A DNA stretch of 34,797 nucleotides from Acidimicrobiaceae bacterium. Its GTDB lineage: Bacteria > Actinomycetota > Acidimicrobiia > Acidimicrobiales > UBA8592. A model generated the notes under the pieces. The model did no database searches. It saw only the letters and a list, made by a program, of their open reading frames with translations, and was not told where the DNA came from. The number at the start of each line of letters is the position of its first letter. Position 1 is the stretch's first letter. The stretch spans positions 1 through 34,797 of the forward strand of contig PAZD01000059.1 of NCBI GenBank assembly GCA_002715405.1, in the 5' to 3' direction. Below are positions 1 to 8,777 of the stretch, in pieces. Both the position numbers and the translations under genes were made by a program.

Positions 1-2
1 AA

Positions 3-797
3 GAAGAAGCAAAAAAAGCATCTATTATTGAGCATGCTGATGTGAGAAGAATGTTGATGACCATGAAGGCTTATACAGATGCTATGAGGTACATGCTTTA
101 TGACAATCAGCTCCTAATTGATCTTGAATACTTCTCTGACGATGAAGAAGAAAAGAGAGCTGGAGAGGAAAAGTGTTCAATATTAACCCCTATAACAAAA
201 GCTTGGTTGTCTGATGTTAGTGTCGAAATGTGTAATCTTGCAATACAAGTCTATGGTGGTATGGGTTATGTTGAAGAAACGGGTATTGCCCAATACCTAA
301 GAGATACTAGAATAACGCCTATTTACGAAGGAACTAATGGAATACAAGCTCTAGACCTTATGTTTAGGAAGCTCCCTTTAGATAACGGGCAGGCTCTTCA
401 AAGACTTCTGGAAGAGGTACAAGTAGTAATTAACGAACTTGAAAATCAAGGAGAAGAGTTTGTATCAATGAGAAATTCGCTTTATGAAGCTACTACTGCA
501 ATATCTGAAGTATCGATTTGGCTAGGAGGAAGGATGCTTGAAGGAGAACTAGTTGATGCCTCGGCAGCAGCAAGTCCATACTTAAATGTATTTGGGACTG
601 TACTAGGTGGATACTATATGGCTAAAGCTGCATTAGAAGCAAAAGCTAGAATGGATGAAGACAAAGAGTACTTTCAAGAAAAAATTACTGTATCTAAATT
701 TTATATGGAACAAATCCTCCCTCAAGTATTGGGACTAATCCCAGCAATCAAAGCAGGAAAAGAAGATTTGTATAAAATAAAGGCTGAAAATTTTTAA
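3..797 (+). CDS. acyl-CoA dehydrogenase, C-terminal part (5'-truncated by window edge)
   Basis: The reading frame is open from the first bases (EEAKKASIIEHADVRRM...) with no start, so the gene begins upstream of the window. It encodes the C-terminal helical domain of an FAD-dependent acyl-CoA dehydrogenase, which introduces the alpha-beta double bond in fatty acyl-CoAs. Visible hallmarks are QVYGGMGYVEE and the PIYEGTNGIQALDL stretch; the Glu at 327-329 (YEGT) is in the position of the catalytic base of medium-chain type enzymes. About 150 residues follow it, matching the extra C-terminal domain of long acyl-CoA dehydrogenases. The stop overlaps the start of the CoA-binding gene (TAATG), suggesting translational coupling. 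It is not obviously part of the glycan cluster. The family is secure; the chain-length preference cannot be read. Confidence 0.93.
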   Translation, partial: EEAKKASIIEHADVRRMLMTMKAYTDAMRYMLYDNQLLIDLEYFSDDEEEKRAGEEKCSILTPITKAWLSDVSVEMCNLAIQVYGGMGYVEETGIAQYLRDTRITPIYEGTNGIQALDLMFRKLPLDNGQALQRLLEEVQVVINELENQGEEFVSMRNSLYEATTAISEVSIWLGGRMLEGELVDASAAASPYLNVFGTVLGGYYMAKAALEAKARMDEDKEYFQEKITVSKFYMEQILPQVLGLIPAIKAGKEDLYKIKAENF

Positions 798-1183
798 TGC
801 TCGACCTTGTTAAAGACAAAAGGATTAAGGTTGCAATAATTGGAGCTACTAATAATTCTTCAAAATATGGATATAAAATATATAAAAATCTCTTATCAAA
901 AGGGTATAGCGTAACACCTATAAACCCAAAGGAAACCATAATTGAAGGGATTGAGACAATTCCCAGCGTACTGGAAATGAGTAGTAAGCCAAATATTATA
1001 GACTTCGTCGTTCCCCCATCAATTGCTCTTTCTGAAGCTAAGCTTCTTGAAGAAAATGGATATAATAATTTTTGGTTTCAACCCGGTTCCGAGTCTGATG
1101 CATTAATAAAGTATCTAGAGAATACAAATTTGAACTATGTAATCAATCAGTGCATTATGGTCGAAACAGAGTCCGTAAAGTAA
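797..1183 (+). CDS. CoA-binding domain protein (YccU-like, Rossmann fold)
   Basis: This 128-residue single-domain protein starts at an ATG that overlaps the preceding stop by one base. The N-terminus has a Rossmann nucleotide-binding turn (VAIIGATNNSSKYGYKI), then NPKETIIEG and a C-terminal NQCIMVE stretch, all typical of the small CoA_binding_2/YccU family (usual length about 130-140). Family members bind CoA or a similar dinucleotide; a precise reaction is not established. Tight coupling to an acyl-CoA dehydrogenase fits a role in acyl-CoA metabolism, but that is inference from position only. The next gene starts 24 bases downstream and is a membrane glycosyltransferase, so the metabolic segment ends here. 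Confidence 0.85.
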   Translation: MLDLVKDKRIKVAIIGATNNSSKYGYKIYKNLLSKGYSVTPINPKETIIEGIETIPSVLEMSSKPNIIDFVVPPSIALSEAKLLEENGYNNFWFQPGSESDALIKYLENTNLNYVINQCIMVETESVK

Positions 1184-1207
1184 ACTGGTACTATAAAGTA
1201 AATTTAC

Positions 1208-2722
1208 ATGAATGTTTCAAATAGTAAAATAGTTCAACTTATAAGAAGTTCTAATAAGGTAAGAACAACGATTAACTTCTCATTAATTGCCGTTTTCATA
1301 TTCAACATAAGAAAACTCTTATTCCCAGTTAATTTTCAACAAGATGATGTTTCTGAATTATCAGTAATTTTTTTACAAGATATAAAATGTGCTTTTTTTG
1401 ACTTTGGAGACACACATCCATTATGGTCAACATTTATCTGGTTTACTTCCAGGGTTTTTCCCAGTTTCGAGTATTTTATTTCTGTATCTAATGTAATAAT
1501 TACACTAATTTCCTTGGCAATATTATTTAAGATCCTTGAAGACGAATTTTCCTACACAACTGCAATATTTGGAGTTTCTCTATTAATAATCTCACCTGTA
1601 CTACTTACATATAGCACTATGTTAAAACAGTACCCCACAGAGCTCTTAAGCTCTATAATCTTTTTAAGAATTTACCAAATAGAAAAAAGCCAGGAAAGAA
1701 AACAATACTCTAATCTAATTATTTTATTTTTAACTTCATTCTTTGTCATTATTACCCTTTCAAATTCACTTGTTATAAGTATTGTCATTTTTTCAATTAT
1801 CTTTATAAGAAAAGGTGGAACCCTAAAGAGAAATATTACTAGTAGTAATGTCTTTATCTTTTTAGCAATTTCATTTCCAATTTTCTTTATCAACATAATT
1901 ATAAGAAAAGTCGAACGACCAAATTTTGGTCTTTATTGGGATGAATTTTTTATTGAGACTTCAACTCTTGTAGAGTTTACTAATTCTTTTCTTTTTCTTA
2001 ACTCACTATTGCTTCAATCTCTACTAGGAAATATTTACAATCGTCTTGCCCCATTAGCATTTCTTTTTTGCATAGCATGTGCTTTATACAAAAGAAAAGA
2101 AGTAACTAACCTTTCAGTAGGGATAATTGCTACACTTTATTTCTTGTCATCACTGGAGATTTATCCACTTGGTGCAGGTAGAACTGACATACTCTTCTTA
2201 CCTTTTTTAATAATTGTTATTGCAAATGTATTCAATCTTCTACACAATTATATCCCTTCGCAATACCAATCCGCTATACCGATGGCTCTTTTAATCTTGT
2301 TGTCGTCTTACTCCTTTTTCCAACTTGAAGTTAATTACAAAACTGAAAATGTCGAAGTAGCTATTGAAAAAATAGTTGGGGATACCAGTAAAAATAAAAC
2401 AATAATTGTCACGGAAGACCTAAGTCCAGGATTCCTTTACTATGCTTCAGGTTATTTTGACAAAAAGATAGACGAAAGTTTAGAGTGCCCTGTGGAAAAA
2501 TTATTAATAAATCGATATTACTCTTACGAAAAGAGCTTTGGACAAAGTTCAGATATAAGTACATATGAACTAACAAAAAATATTTGGTTATTAGGAATAG
2601 AGCTAGAAGGGACGACCGGGCGTTTTAGAGATGTTGAAACCTACTTAATTGAAAAAGATTACAAAGCTGTAGAAACTATAAAAATCCCTAATGGATTATA
2701 TCTAATTAACTTTAGTAACTAG
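1208..2722 (+). CDS. GT-C-like multi-pass membrane glycosyltransferase
   Basis: This 504-residue integral membrane protein has about ten hydrophobic segments. The first extracytoplasmic loop carries an acidic QQDDVSE motif at residues 44-50, and GDTHPLWS follows at 67-74. An acidic residue pair plus a His-Pro motif in that loop is the pattern of GT-C fold enzymes (PMT/ArnT-like), which use polyprenyl-phosphate sugars on the outer face of the inner membrane. The last 100 or so residues form a soluble domain. The 23415-24959 protein has the same plan (GDDSW near 43, THPGSS near 67), so the two are probably paralogues. The donor and acceptor are unknown. The downstream GT4 gene begins 33 bases later on the same strand. 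Confidence 0.72.
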   Translation: MNVSNSKIVQLIRSSNKVRTTINFSLIAVFIFNIRKLLFPVNFQQDDVSELSVIFLQDIKCAFFDFGDTHPLWSTFIWFTSRVFPSFEYFISVSNVIITLISLAILFKILEDEFSYTTAIFGVSLLIISPVLLTYSTMLKQYPTELLSSIIFLRIYQIEKSQERKQYSNLIILFLTSFFVIITLSNSLVISIVIFSIIFIRKGGTLKRNITSSNVFIFLAISFPIFFINIIIRKVERPNFGLYWDEFFIETSTLVEFTNSFLFLNSLLLQSLLGNIYNRLAPLAFLFCIACALYKRKEVTNLSVGIIATLYFLSSLEIYPLGAGRTDILFLPFLIIVIANVFNLLHNYIPSQYQSAIPMALLILLSSYSFFQLEVNYKTENVEVAIEKIVGDTSKNKTIIVTEDLSPGFLYYASGYFDKKIDESLECPVEKLLINRYYSYEKSFGQSSDISTYELTKNIWLLGIELEGTTGRFRDVETYLIEKDYKAVETIKIPNGLYLINFSN

Positions 2723-2755
2723 TCCTATCAAGAACTGTTAAAGTATTGTATTGAA

Positions 2756-3889
2756 ATGAAAACAAAAAAAAGAATATACATAATTTGTACATCGTTAAAT
2801 CTTGGGGGATCTGAATTGCAAGCTGTCTTCTTAGCAAACTTTTTAGCAAAAAATGGATATGATGTTGTTTTTGTATCATTAAAAAAAGCTGGTGAACTAA
2901 AAGAAAAATTAAGTGATGGAGTTAAGCTATATGACTTCATGTTGTATAGAAAGTCGAAATCAAAAAAATTAGTGAAAATAAGAACATTATTGTGGCTACT
3001 AATAGGAATAAAAAACTTGAGAAAAGAGTTAAAAAATTCTCAGGGAAAAAATATAATTATATCTTTCCTTTTCCATGCTTCTCTTGTTTCGTTTATTTCT
3101 TCAATAAATATAAAGAGCACAAAACATATAGCTTCAATTAGAAGTGATAGATTCACTGTAAGAACAAAAAGAATCAGCATTCCAAGAACAATCGTAATGA
3201 GAATAATATTTAGGTATTGTTCACATTTAGTATTCAATTCAGTTAAGTCATCTGATTCTTTCATAAAAAACAAAAATAATACAAAAAACTTTTCAATTAT
3301 TCATAATTTTCTATCTCAAAACTCAGCCAAAATAGAAGATAAAAAATTTAAAAATGGATCCACAAAAGGAATCTATGTTGGTCGTTTAGATAAACTAAAA
3401 AATATTGACTCTTTGCTTCATGCGATAAGAAAATTGAATAACGAAGGAAATGAATTCAGCTTAGACGTATATGGTGGTGGAAAGGAGGAGAAGCATCTTG
3501 AGGAGCTTGTGAGTAAGCTAGGATTAGATTCCCAAATAAAGTTCAAATACAAAGTATTAGATGTTATCCAAAACTCACAAAACTATGACTTCTTAGCGCT
3601 AACCTCTTTTCATGAAGGCTTTCCAAATGTCATTATTGAAGCAATGGCAAATTACCTACCAGTTATATCAACACCCGTTGGAGATGTCAGCTATTTGATA
3701 GCTGAAGATCGAGGAATAATTATAAATAATACAGATGTTGATTCAATTTATTTAGCATTGAAAAGATTTAAATCGCTGAAAGCAGAGAATAGAAAGAAAA
3801 TGGCAGAAGATGCATATGTCTTCATAAAAGATTATTTAGATAAAGACAAAATAAGTAACCAGTGGATCGGGTTACTTAGGCAAATATAG
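2756..3889 (+). CDS. GT4 family glycosyltransferase
   Basis: A 377-residue cytoplasmic GT-B fold enzyme. The N-terminal domain begins with a beta strand followed by the GGSELQA turn (near residue 20). The C-terminal domain has YVGRLDKLKN and the family's EX7E nucleotide-sugar site in HEGFPNVIIEAMANYLP near residues 285-300, followed by PVGD. GT4 retaining enzymes transfer a sugar from an NDP-sugar to a growing lipid-linked glycan. The length is normal. Its last 18 bases overlap the tail of the convergent gene 3872-4780. Donor specificity cannot be read. The sequence is very AT-rich and Lys/Asn-rich like its neighbours, with no sign of recent transfer. Confidence 0.88.
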   Translation: MKTKKRIYIICTSLNLGGSELQAVFLANFLAKNGYDVVFVSLKKAGELKEKLSDGVKLYDFMLYRKSKSKKLVKIRTLLWLLIGIKNLRKELKNSQGKNIIISFLFHASLVSFISSINIKSTKHIASIRSDRFTVRTKRISIPRTIVMRIIFRYCSHLVFNSVKSSDSFIKNKNNTKNFSIIHNFLSQNSAKIEDKKFKNGSTKGIYVGRLDKLKNIDSLLHAIRKLNNEGNEFSLDVYGGGKEEKHLEELVSKLGLDSQIKFKYKVLDVIQNSQNYDFLALTSFHEGFPNVIIEAMANYLPVISTPVGDVSYLIAEDRGIIINNTDVDSIYLALKRFKSLKAENRKKMAEDAYVFIKDYLDKDKISNQWIGLLRQI

Positions 3890-4780
3890 ATATTTTCTAA
3901 TCCTTCTTATAATTTTCTTTGGAAATGCAAATAAATCAATTTTAGAATACCTTAGGTCGACATATATTTTATTTTTTGAAGCTGTAAGAGTATGCAGGCC
4001 ATCATATTTACCTGAAACAATATCTACAGGCCTGATCTCTTTTACTTTCTCTTCTATGTATTCAGATCGAGATAAAGATACAATCCTATTTATTTCAATT
4101 CCTGAACCATAACTTGGTTCTAATATTTGAGATAGCCTATAAATTTCTCTGTCTGAGAAGATAAAACCCCCAGCATTCCTTGAGGATTGGCTACTAGTTT
4201 TAATGTCTCTTGGAGGTATTTCTTTCCAGTTTTTCAAATCAGTGGAGTAGTGAACGGTAAATTTATACTCTTGTTTTTTAATTCTTATAGATCCAAGTAA
4301 ATAATGCGTGTCATTAGTCGAAAATATAACTGGATCTATAAGTGGCTTGTTGATTAATGATAATTTTTCATTTACATTAAAGTCATCATCAAACTTCCAT
4401 CCAATTAAGCCGTCGGCTTCTGAAGATTCACAAGTAATTAGGTATTCCTCGTCAATACTATTGACGATTGGGAAAGATAAATGGTAAGGTTCTCTTAGAA
4501 ATTTTTTAAAATTTCTGGTATCTTCATTGTGAAATTCATCTTCGCTAATATATTCTATTTCCCCCTTTTTATATATTTTTGATATCTTCTCACAAAAAAT
4601 ATAAGACTTTCCACCTATTTCTGTAACATGAGGGTCTGCATAATTGAATTTAGTAGATTCATGTATATCCCAAGTAAGAATGCTTAAATCTTTCTGTAAA
4701 ATATCATCAAAAGACCCTGGGCAGGAAGCCAACACCCATTCCCACTCTTTAAATAAAATATTTGTAATGCTTCTTTTCAT
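3872..4780 (-). CDS. GINT1_N-like five-bladed propeller glycan protein
   Basis: A 302-residue protein with no signal peptide or membrane segment. Its repeated blades (YADPHVTEIGGKSYIF, EPYHLSFPIV, HYSTDLKNWKEIP, RNAGGFIFSDREIYRLSQ, YDGLHTLT) match the GH43-like propeller known as the N-terminal domain of glucosamine inositolphosphorylceramide transferase (GINT1_N). In bacteria this domain occurs in surface-glycan clusters, often fused to a formyltransferase; here it stands alone and fills the whole protein. It lies three bases after the GT4 gene 4784-5860 on the same strand and is probably cotranscribed. It overlaps the convergent GT4 end by 18 bases. Transferase, hydrolase or scaffold activity remains undecided; I infer a sugar-transfer or sugar-tailoring role from context. 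Confidence 0.7.
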   Translation of the reverse strand: MKRSITNILFKEWEWVLASCPGSFDDILQKDLSILTWDIHESTKFNYADPHVTEIGGKSYIFCEKISKIYKKGEIEYISEDEFHNEDTRNFKKFLREPYHLSFPIVNSIDEEYLITCESSEADGLIGWKFDDDFNVNEKLSLINKPLIDPVIFSTNDTHYLLGSIRIKKQEYKFTVHYSTDLKNWKEIPPRDIKTSSQSSRNAGGFIFSDREIYRLSQILEPSYGSGIEINRIVSLSRSEYIEEKVKEIRPVDIVSGKYDGLHTLTASKNKIYVDLRYSKIDLFAFPKKIIRRIRKYLYLPK

Positions 4781-4783
4781 AAA

Positions 4784-5860
4784 TTAGGTTCCATCTATTA
4801 CATTTTTCCATTGAAGTATAATATTTTCTTCATTTGAGCCCAGAGGTTCCTGTGTTTCTTTTTCATTATTTATGCCATTATGAATCTCTAATATTTTTCT
4901 GTTTATAGATTGCATATCCAGATGGTTGTAGGTGTTAACTGCTTCCCTTACTTTTTCGGGAAGCGTTGTATATATTTTGTGAGAAACTAATGTATCTAAT
5001 TTTAGATAAAGCGCTTCTAATACTGCATTAGAGGAGCCTTCAAAAGCACTAGCATTTATATAGAGGTCATATTTTTTCAAACTTCCAAAAAATCGATTCA
5101 AGTATCCAGTAAAGAAGATGTACTCTCGATGGTCTTTGTACTTCTCATTTAGTTGGTTCTCTAATGCACCTGCTCCAACAATCGTCAGAGTTGTGCCTAT
5201 GTCTTCTCTTAATTGAATCACTGATTTAATTAAAAACTCAATATTTTTCCCCTTCTCTATCCTTCCAAAAGTTACTATGTTATAGCTTTCCTTATTGTTC
5301 TCTAGAATCGTCTCTAGGGCTTGGGATGTTTCATTAGACAATTTTCTTATAGGATTTTCAATCAGAACTATGTTCGAATTTAATCGCCTTAATCTGTATC
5401 GTGATATCTCTGCGAAGCTATTACCAGATAGCGCAACAATGGTGTTACTTAAATTAATTGATGCAAAAAAGTAAAAAAAATTCTTTACGAAGGTTGCTTT
5501 TGTTATTTTAAAATTCTCTACACTTGTTGAGATTCTAGTTATTATCTTAAATTTATGTGTAGAGAGAATCTTTATTACTGAAGTAATAAAATTTGCACTA
5601 ACGATCGTTGAAATAACGACATCAGGCTTTATATTTTGAATCTCTTTTCTGCAGCTCCATAAAGACAAGAGGCTGTGGGACTTATTAAGTTGTATTAGGT
5701 CTATTTCGGTTGATAGTTCATCCTCTTGTAGCGTCTTTTTGTTTGTTAGTGTTATAAATACTACTTTGAAGTCTTTTCTTAAATTATTTGCCAACCATAT
5801 AAAGTTTTTCTCTGCTCCTCCGTCAGTAAGGCTGGGTATAACAAAAACAACTTTCTTCAT
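4784..5860 (-). CDS. GT4 family glycosyltransferase
   Basis: A 358-residue GT-B fold glycosyltransferase. The N-terminus reads VFVIPSLTDGGAEKNF, the glycine-rich acceptor-domain turn of GT4 enzymes. The donor domain shows TFGRIEKGKNIEFL near residue 197 and the EX7E motif in FEGSSNAVLEAL near 272-283. It probably adds one sugar to a lipid-linked intermediate in the cytoplasm. It forms a two-gene minus-strand unit with the propeller gene. Its ATG faces the ATG of a plus-strand methyltransferase with only eight bases between them. Either the promoters lie inside the opposite genes or the methyltransferase start is further in (5914). Confidence 0.88.
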   Translation of the reverse strand: MKKVVFVIPSLTDGGAEKNFIWLANNLRKDFKVVFITLTNKKTLQEDELSTEIDLIQLNKSHSLLSLWSCRKEIQNIKPDVVISTIVSANFITSVIKILSTHKFKIITRISTSVENFKITKATFVKNFFYFFASINLSNTIVALSGNSFAEISRYRLRRLNSNIVLIENPIRKLSNETSQALETILENNKESYNIVTFGRIEKGKNIEFLIKSVIQLREDIGTTLTIVGAGALENQLNEKYKDHREYIFFTGYLNRFFGSLKKYDLYINASAFEGSSNAVLEALYLKLDTLVSHKIYTTLPEKVREAVNTYNHLDMQSINRKILEIHNGINNEKETQEPLGSNEENIILQWKNVIDGT

Positions 5861-5868
5861 ATCTATAC

Positions 5869-6576
5869 ATGGTAAAGCTATTTATTTTTTTTTATACTAT
5901 CTTTACAGTAAAGATGATTAATAGTATCTTATATAAGCTTTTCAGGAATCACCGGAGGGGATGGGACCCTATTGGTGAGGAACAATTAAAGACATATTCT
6001 AGTAATGTTCATCTTCAAAATATTGACTCCGCCCAGCTCGATAATATATTAAAGTATTTTGTAAATCCAAAGAATAAAAAGGTTCTTGATCTAGGTGCTG
6101 GGACAGGGAGGCATACAAAGTTTTTCTCAGAGATAGGGTGCCAAGTAGATTGGCTGGATGTATCAGTTAATATGCTCGGTTTAGCCAAAGAGTATGTAGG
6201 AGATGAGAAGAAGAATATAACATTCCACACAAAACACATCGAAGAAGTAGATGAGTTAACCGGACATTATGATTTAATATTTATTAGACTCTGTTGGTAT
6301 TATTGCTTTAATGATTATTCATTTGCCAATAAAGTAATGAGTAAATTAGATAATGGTGGAATATTATATCTCTTAACAAATAACTCAAAATACAAATACC
6401 AAGAAGTAAAGATTCATCAAAAGATTCAAATTTTTCTCAATCAATATTTCAATATAAAAATTGGACACCCCCATCCACCTGAAGGAAGAGTTAGAAAATT
6501 ATTCACAAAAAAAGGAATGAAGATTCTCTATCAAAAGTTGGATAACGATACCGAAGAGTTAATTCTGAAATTTTAA
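5869..6576 (+). CDS. class I SAM-dependent methyltransferase
   Basis: 235 residues from the first ATG. The SAM-binding motif I is KVLDLGAGTGRHTKFF at about residues 71-86, followed by an acidic post-I strand (DWLDVSVNML) and a motif IV-like DLIFIRLCWYYC. This is a Methyltransf_11/25-like Rossmann enzyme, probably methylating a sugar or lipid-linked intermediate. The start is uncertain. ATG 5869 gives a hydrophobic 15-residue extension and is only eight bases from the divergent gene's start. ATG 5914 (MINSILYKLF) leaves a 53-base gap and looks at least as good; neither has a clear Shine-Dalgarno site. The 3' end overlaps the convergent 6573-7289 gene by four bases. Confidence 0.82.
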   Translation: MVKLFIFFYTIFTVKMINSILYKLFRNHRRGWDPIGEEQLKTYSSNVHLQNIDSAQLDNILKYFVNPKNKKVLDLGAGTGRHTKFFSEIGCQVDWLDVSVNMLGLAKEYVGDEKKNITFHTKHIEEVDELTGHYDLIFIRLCWYYCFNDYSFANKVMSKLDNGGILYLLTNNSKYKYQEVKIHQKIQIFLNQYFNIKIGHPHPPEGRVRKLFTKKGMKILYQKLDNDTEELILKF

Positions 6577-7289
6577 GAGGCACGATTCGGCACAAGAACA
6601 TAAATCTTGGAAGAACTCCCTAAATACTTCGCCATCTTTCTCCTTGTATCAAGATTGAGCTTTGAACCTAAGACCGACTTCCCCGTATAAAAAAGGTTCG
6701 ACTTGTAAACAAAGATTTCTTTATCTAATTTACGGAACAAATTTTTCCATCTATTCTCCCTGTAGTAAAGAAACTCTATGAAACGATTAACTTTATAGTG
6801 GTGACTTTTTAAGAATATATAGTCAAGCAACTTGTCTTTTTCTTTAACTTCATTAGAAACTCGACTTACATTATTTGATTTGATTATTTTTGATATATAA
6901 ACCGAAACTTGAGTAAATAATCTCCAGTTAGCAGTTGGTATAACATGAACCTCTATTGCATTTGATAATTCGTCTACATGGTTTAGAAAGCTGATTGGAT
7001 CGTCAAAATAGTAGATTGAAGATGATGAAAAAATAAGCTCTACCTTTTTCTTTAAGCTCTTAACATTTTCTTCGTTATTGAATTGAATTTTATCATCTAG
7101 ATATTCTTCATTAATATCTAAACCTATATAGTCAATGATCCTAAACGATTGATTCTTGTAGATGGGATTTTCCCCTGGACCAATTTCCAGAATAAATAAC
7201 TCTTCAAAATTAATATTGTGATTATTTTCTAGTAAGTCAGAAACACGCTTTAGCTCGTAATCCCTAATGTCCTTTAAGTGTGTTGGCAT
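6573..7289 (-). CDS. methyltransferase-like protein, divergent
   Basis: 238 residues with a recognisable but divergent SAM-type Rossmann start: LFILEIGPGENPI at about 31-43, an acidic GLDINEEYLDD at 56-66, and FSSSSIYYFDDPISFL in the motif IV region. The glycine motif fits a class I methyltransferase. The second half, rich in Arg and aromatic residues, is not one I recognise. Its ATG shares one base with the stop of the flippase gene upstream (TAATG), so the two are translationally coupled. Methylation of a sugar acceptor is the likely job; the substrate is unknown and the domain could be degenerate. Confidence 0.65.
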   Translation of the reverse strand: MPTHLKDIRDYELKRVSDLLENNHNINFEELFILEIGPGENPIYKNQSFRIIDYIGLDINEEYLDDKIQFNNEENVKSLKKKVELIFSSSSIYYFDDPISFLNHVDELSNAIEVHVIPTANWRLFTQVSVYISKIIKSNNVSRVSNEVKEKDKLLDYIFLKSHHYKVNRFIEFLYYRENRWKNLFRKLDKEIFVYKSNLFYTGKSVLGSKLNLDTRRKMAKYLGSSSKIYVLVPNRAS

Positions 7290-8692
7290 TAATTTTTTTC
7301 TTTCGATACAAAGTTTTTTAGTTTATAAAACTCGATTAACGCTAACCAAAGAACGAAGAACGAAATAAGCCACCGAGCTTGTACTCCACCAGCAAAACTC
7401 AAAAAGTTAGCAAATAGATAATCAGATAATAGATACCCTGCTAGAAGAATAAAAATCCTAGAAAAATCGATATCTATACTGCCTAAATCAGAATTTTTAT
7501 CGTAAACAAGTAATGCAATATTAACTGTAAATGTAATTACGAATGAGAGGATTATTCCAATAAGACCGAATAGGTTAATAAATATAAAACAAGCTATAAA
7601 GTGCAAAATCATTGTAATTATTGAATGTTTGATGTAATTTATTTCATTAGACTCATAATCAGCAACCACTGAAATTAACTTATAACCAGAATTGATTATT
7701 ACTCCTAAAGCAATTAATGGAACGTAGTCTAAATACACCCAGTACTCTCTAGGAATTATCGCTTGACCTAGGTTGTATCTTAAAAATGAGCCTGCTACAC
7801 CTAAGCAGGTAGTAGTGTAAATCGCATGATTCAATAAGTTGTTTATGTTGCCGTAGTGAATCTTTTTTTGATTAAAAATATAAGGCTTAATTGCGGTAAC
7901 AAGAGAACTGGTTAAATACTCCAATACCAATACTAGTTGTAATACAGCATGATACTCTCCTGTGACAGATGCTCCCAAAAATAACCCTACAAAGAGACGA
8001 TCGGACCACCTTATGGACTTCTGAGAGATTCCTAAAAAATTATTCCTTTTTGAATATAGCTCTACGTCACTCTGGACAAAACTATTTTCTCCATAAAATA
8101 TTGTTCTCTTATTTAGAGAAATCGAAGCAAAGATTTTTATTAGATAAGAAATTGTTATTGCTAATAAATATGACGTAACACTACTGTTGTAATACAAAAG
8201 AATTAATACAAGAATTGGGGCAAACGAAGAGTTCATAGAAGCTAGTACTGAATTTGCATAAGCTTTCCCTGCAACTATAGTCACAGGGTCTACCAGTGAA
8301 TCAATTGCAACAAGAACCGTTAAAACAAAAACTAAAATTAAATTAAATAGATCTACTTGATAACTGAAATTCAGATTAAAAAGAAAGCGAAAGATGAACA
8401 AAACAATAAAAATAAAAAATGATTTATAGACTATCCTCTTTCTAAAATATTTCAAAATTTCTACCTGGCCAGAAAGGTTCAAATTGCCATAATACTTATT
8501 TAAAGCTGGCCTTGCTCCACTACTTATATAGATTGAAAGAATCTGTTGAATTCCTAAATATATTGCTATTACCCCATAATCCTCCTTATCAATAAGGCTT
8601 AATAGAAAGGGCAATGTGAGAACAGTCACGAACTTACCAATTACTTGGGACCCACCATAAAAGATAGTGTTGTTCAGGATGTTCTTTTTCAT
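7289..8692 (-). CDS. Wzx-like polysaccharide flippase (MOP superfamily)
   Basis: A 467-residue integral membrane protein with about 12-14 predicted helices from hydrophobic segments. The N-terminal NTIFYGGSQVIGKFVTVLTL followed by LIDKEDYGVIAIYLG is characteristic of Wzx/PST-type flippases (MOP superfamily). These carry undecaprenyl-pyrophosphate-linked glycan units from the cytoplasmic to the periplasmic face. The length is normal. It is the first gene of a two-gene minus-strand unit with the methyltransferase-like gene. It is divergent from the kinase-like gene at 8778 across an 85-base promoter-sized gap. A second flippase lies at 17056-18264. Confidence 0.85.
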   Translation of the reverse strand: MKKNILNNTIFYGGSQVIGKFVTVLTLPFLLSLIDKEDYGVIAIYLGIQQILSIYISSGARPALNKYYGNLNLSGQVEILKYFRKRIVYKSFFIFIVLFIFRFLFNLNFSYQVDLFNLILVFVLTVLVAIDSLVDPVTIVAGKAYANSVLASMNSSFAPILVLILLYYNSSVTSYLLAITISYLIKIFASISLNKRTIFYGENSFVQSDVELYSKRNNFLGISQKSIRWSDRLFVGLFLGASVTGEYHAVLQLVLVLEYLTSSLVTAIKPYIFNQKKIHYGNINNLLNHAIYTTTCLGVAGSFLRYNLGQAIIPREYWVYLDYVPLIALGVIINSGYKLISVVADYESNEINYIKHSIITMILHFIACFIFINLFGLIGIILSFVITFTVNIALLVYDKNSDLGSIDIDFSRIFILLAGYLLSDYLFANFLSFAGGVQARWLISFFVLWLALIEFYKLKNFVSKEKN

Positions 8693-8777
8693 AATTATTT
8701 ACTACATATATTTGAATATATAAATTGCTTTCTATTTATAAGCTATGATATACATACAATTTATAATATGAAAGATA

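Noticed and set aside
748..939. Minus-strand frame of 63 codons over the acyl-CoA dehydrogenase/CoA-binding junction
   Set aside because: Fully inside two well-supported plus-strand genes and without recognisable features.
8466..8490. TGGCCAGA followed by a partly similar stretch, resembling the tRNA-Phe 3' end (possible second attachment site)
   Set aside because: Similarity stops after eight bases and it lies inside the flippase coding sequence; chance match.
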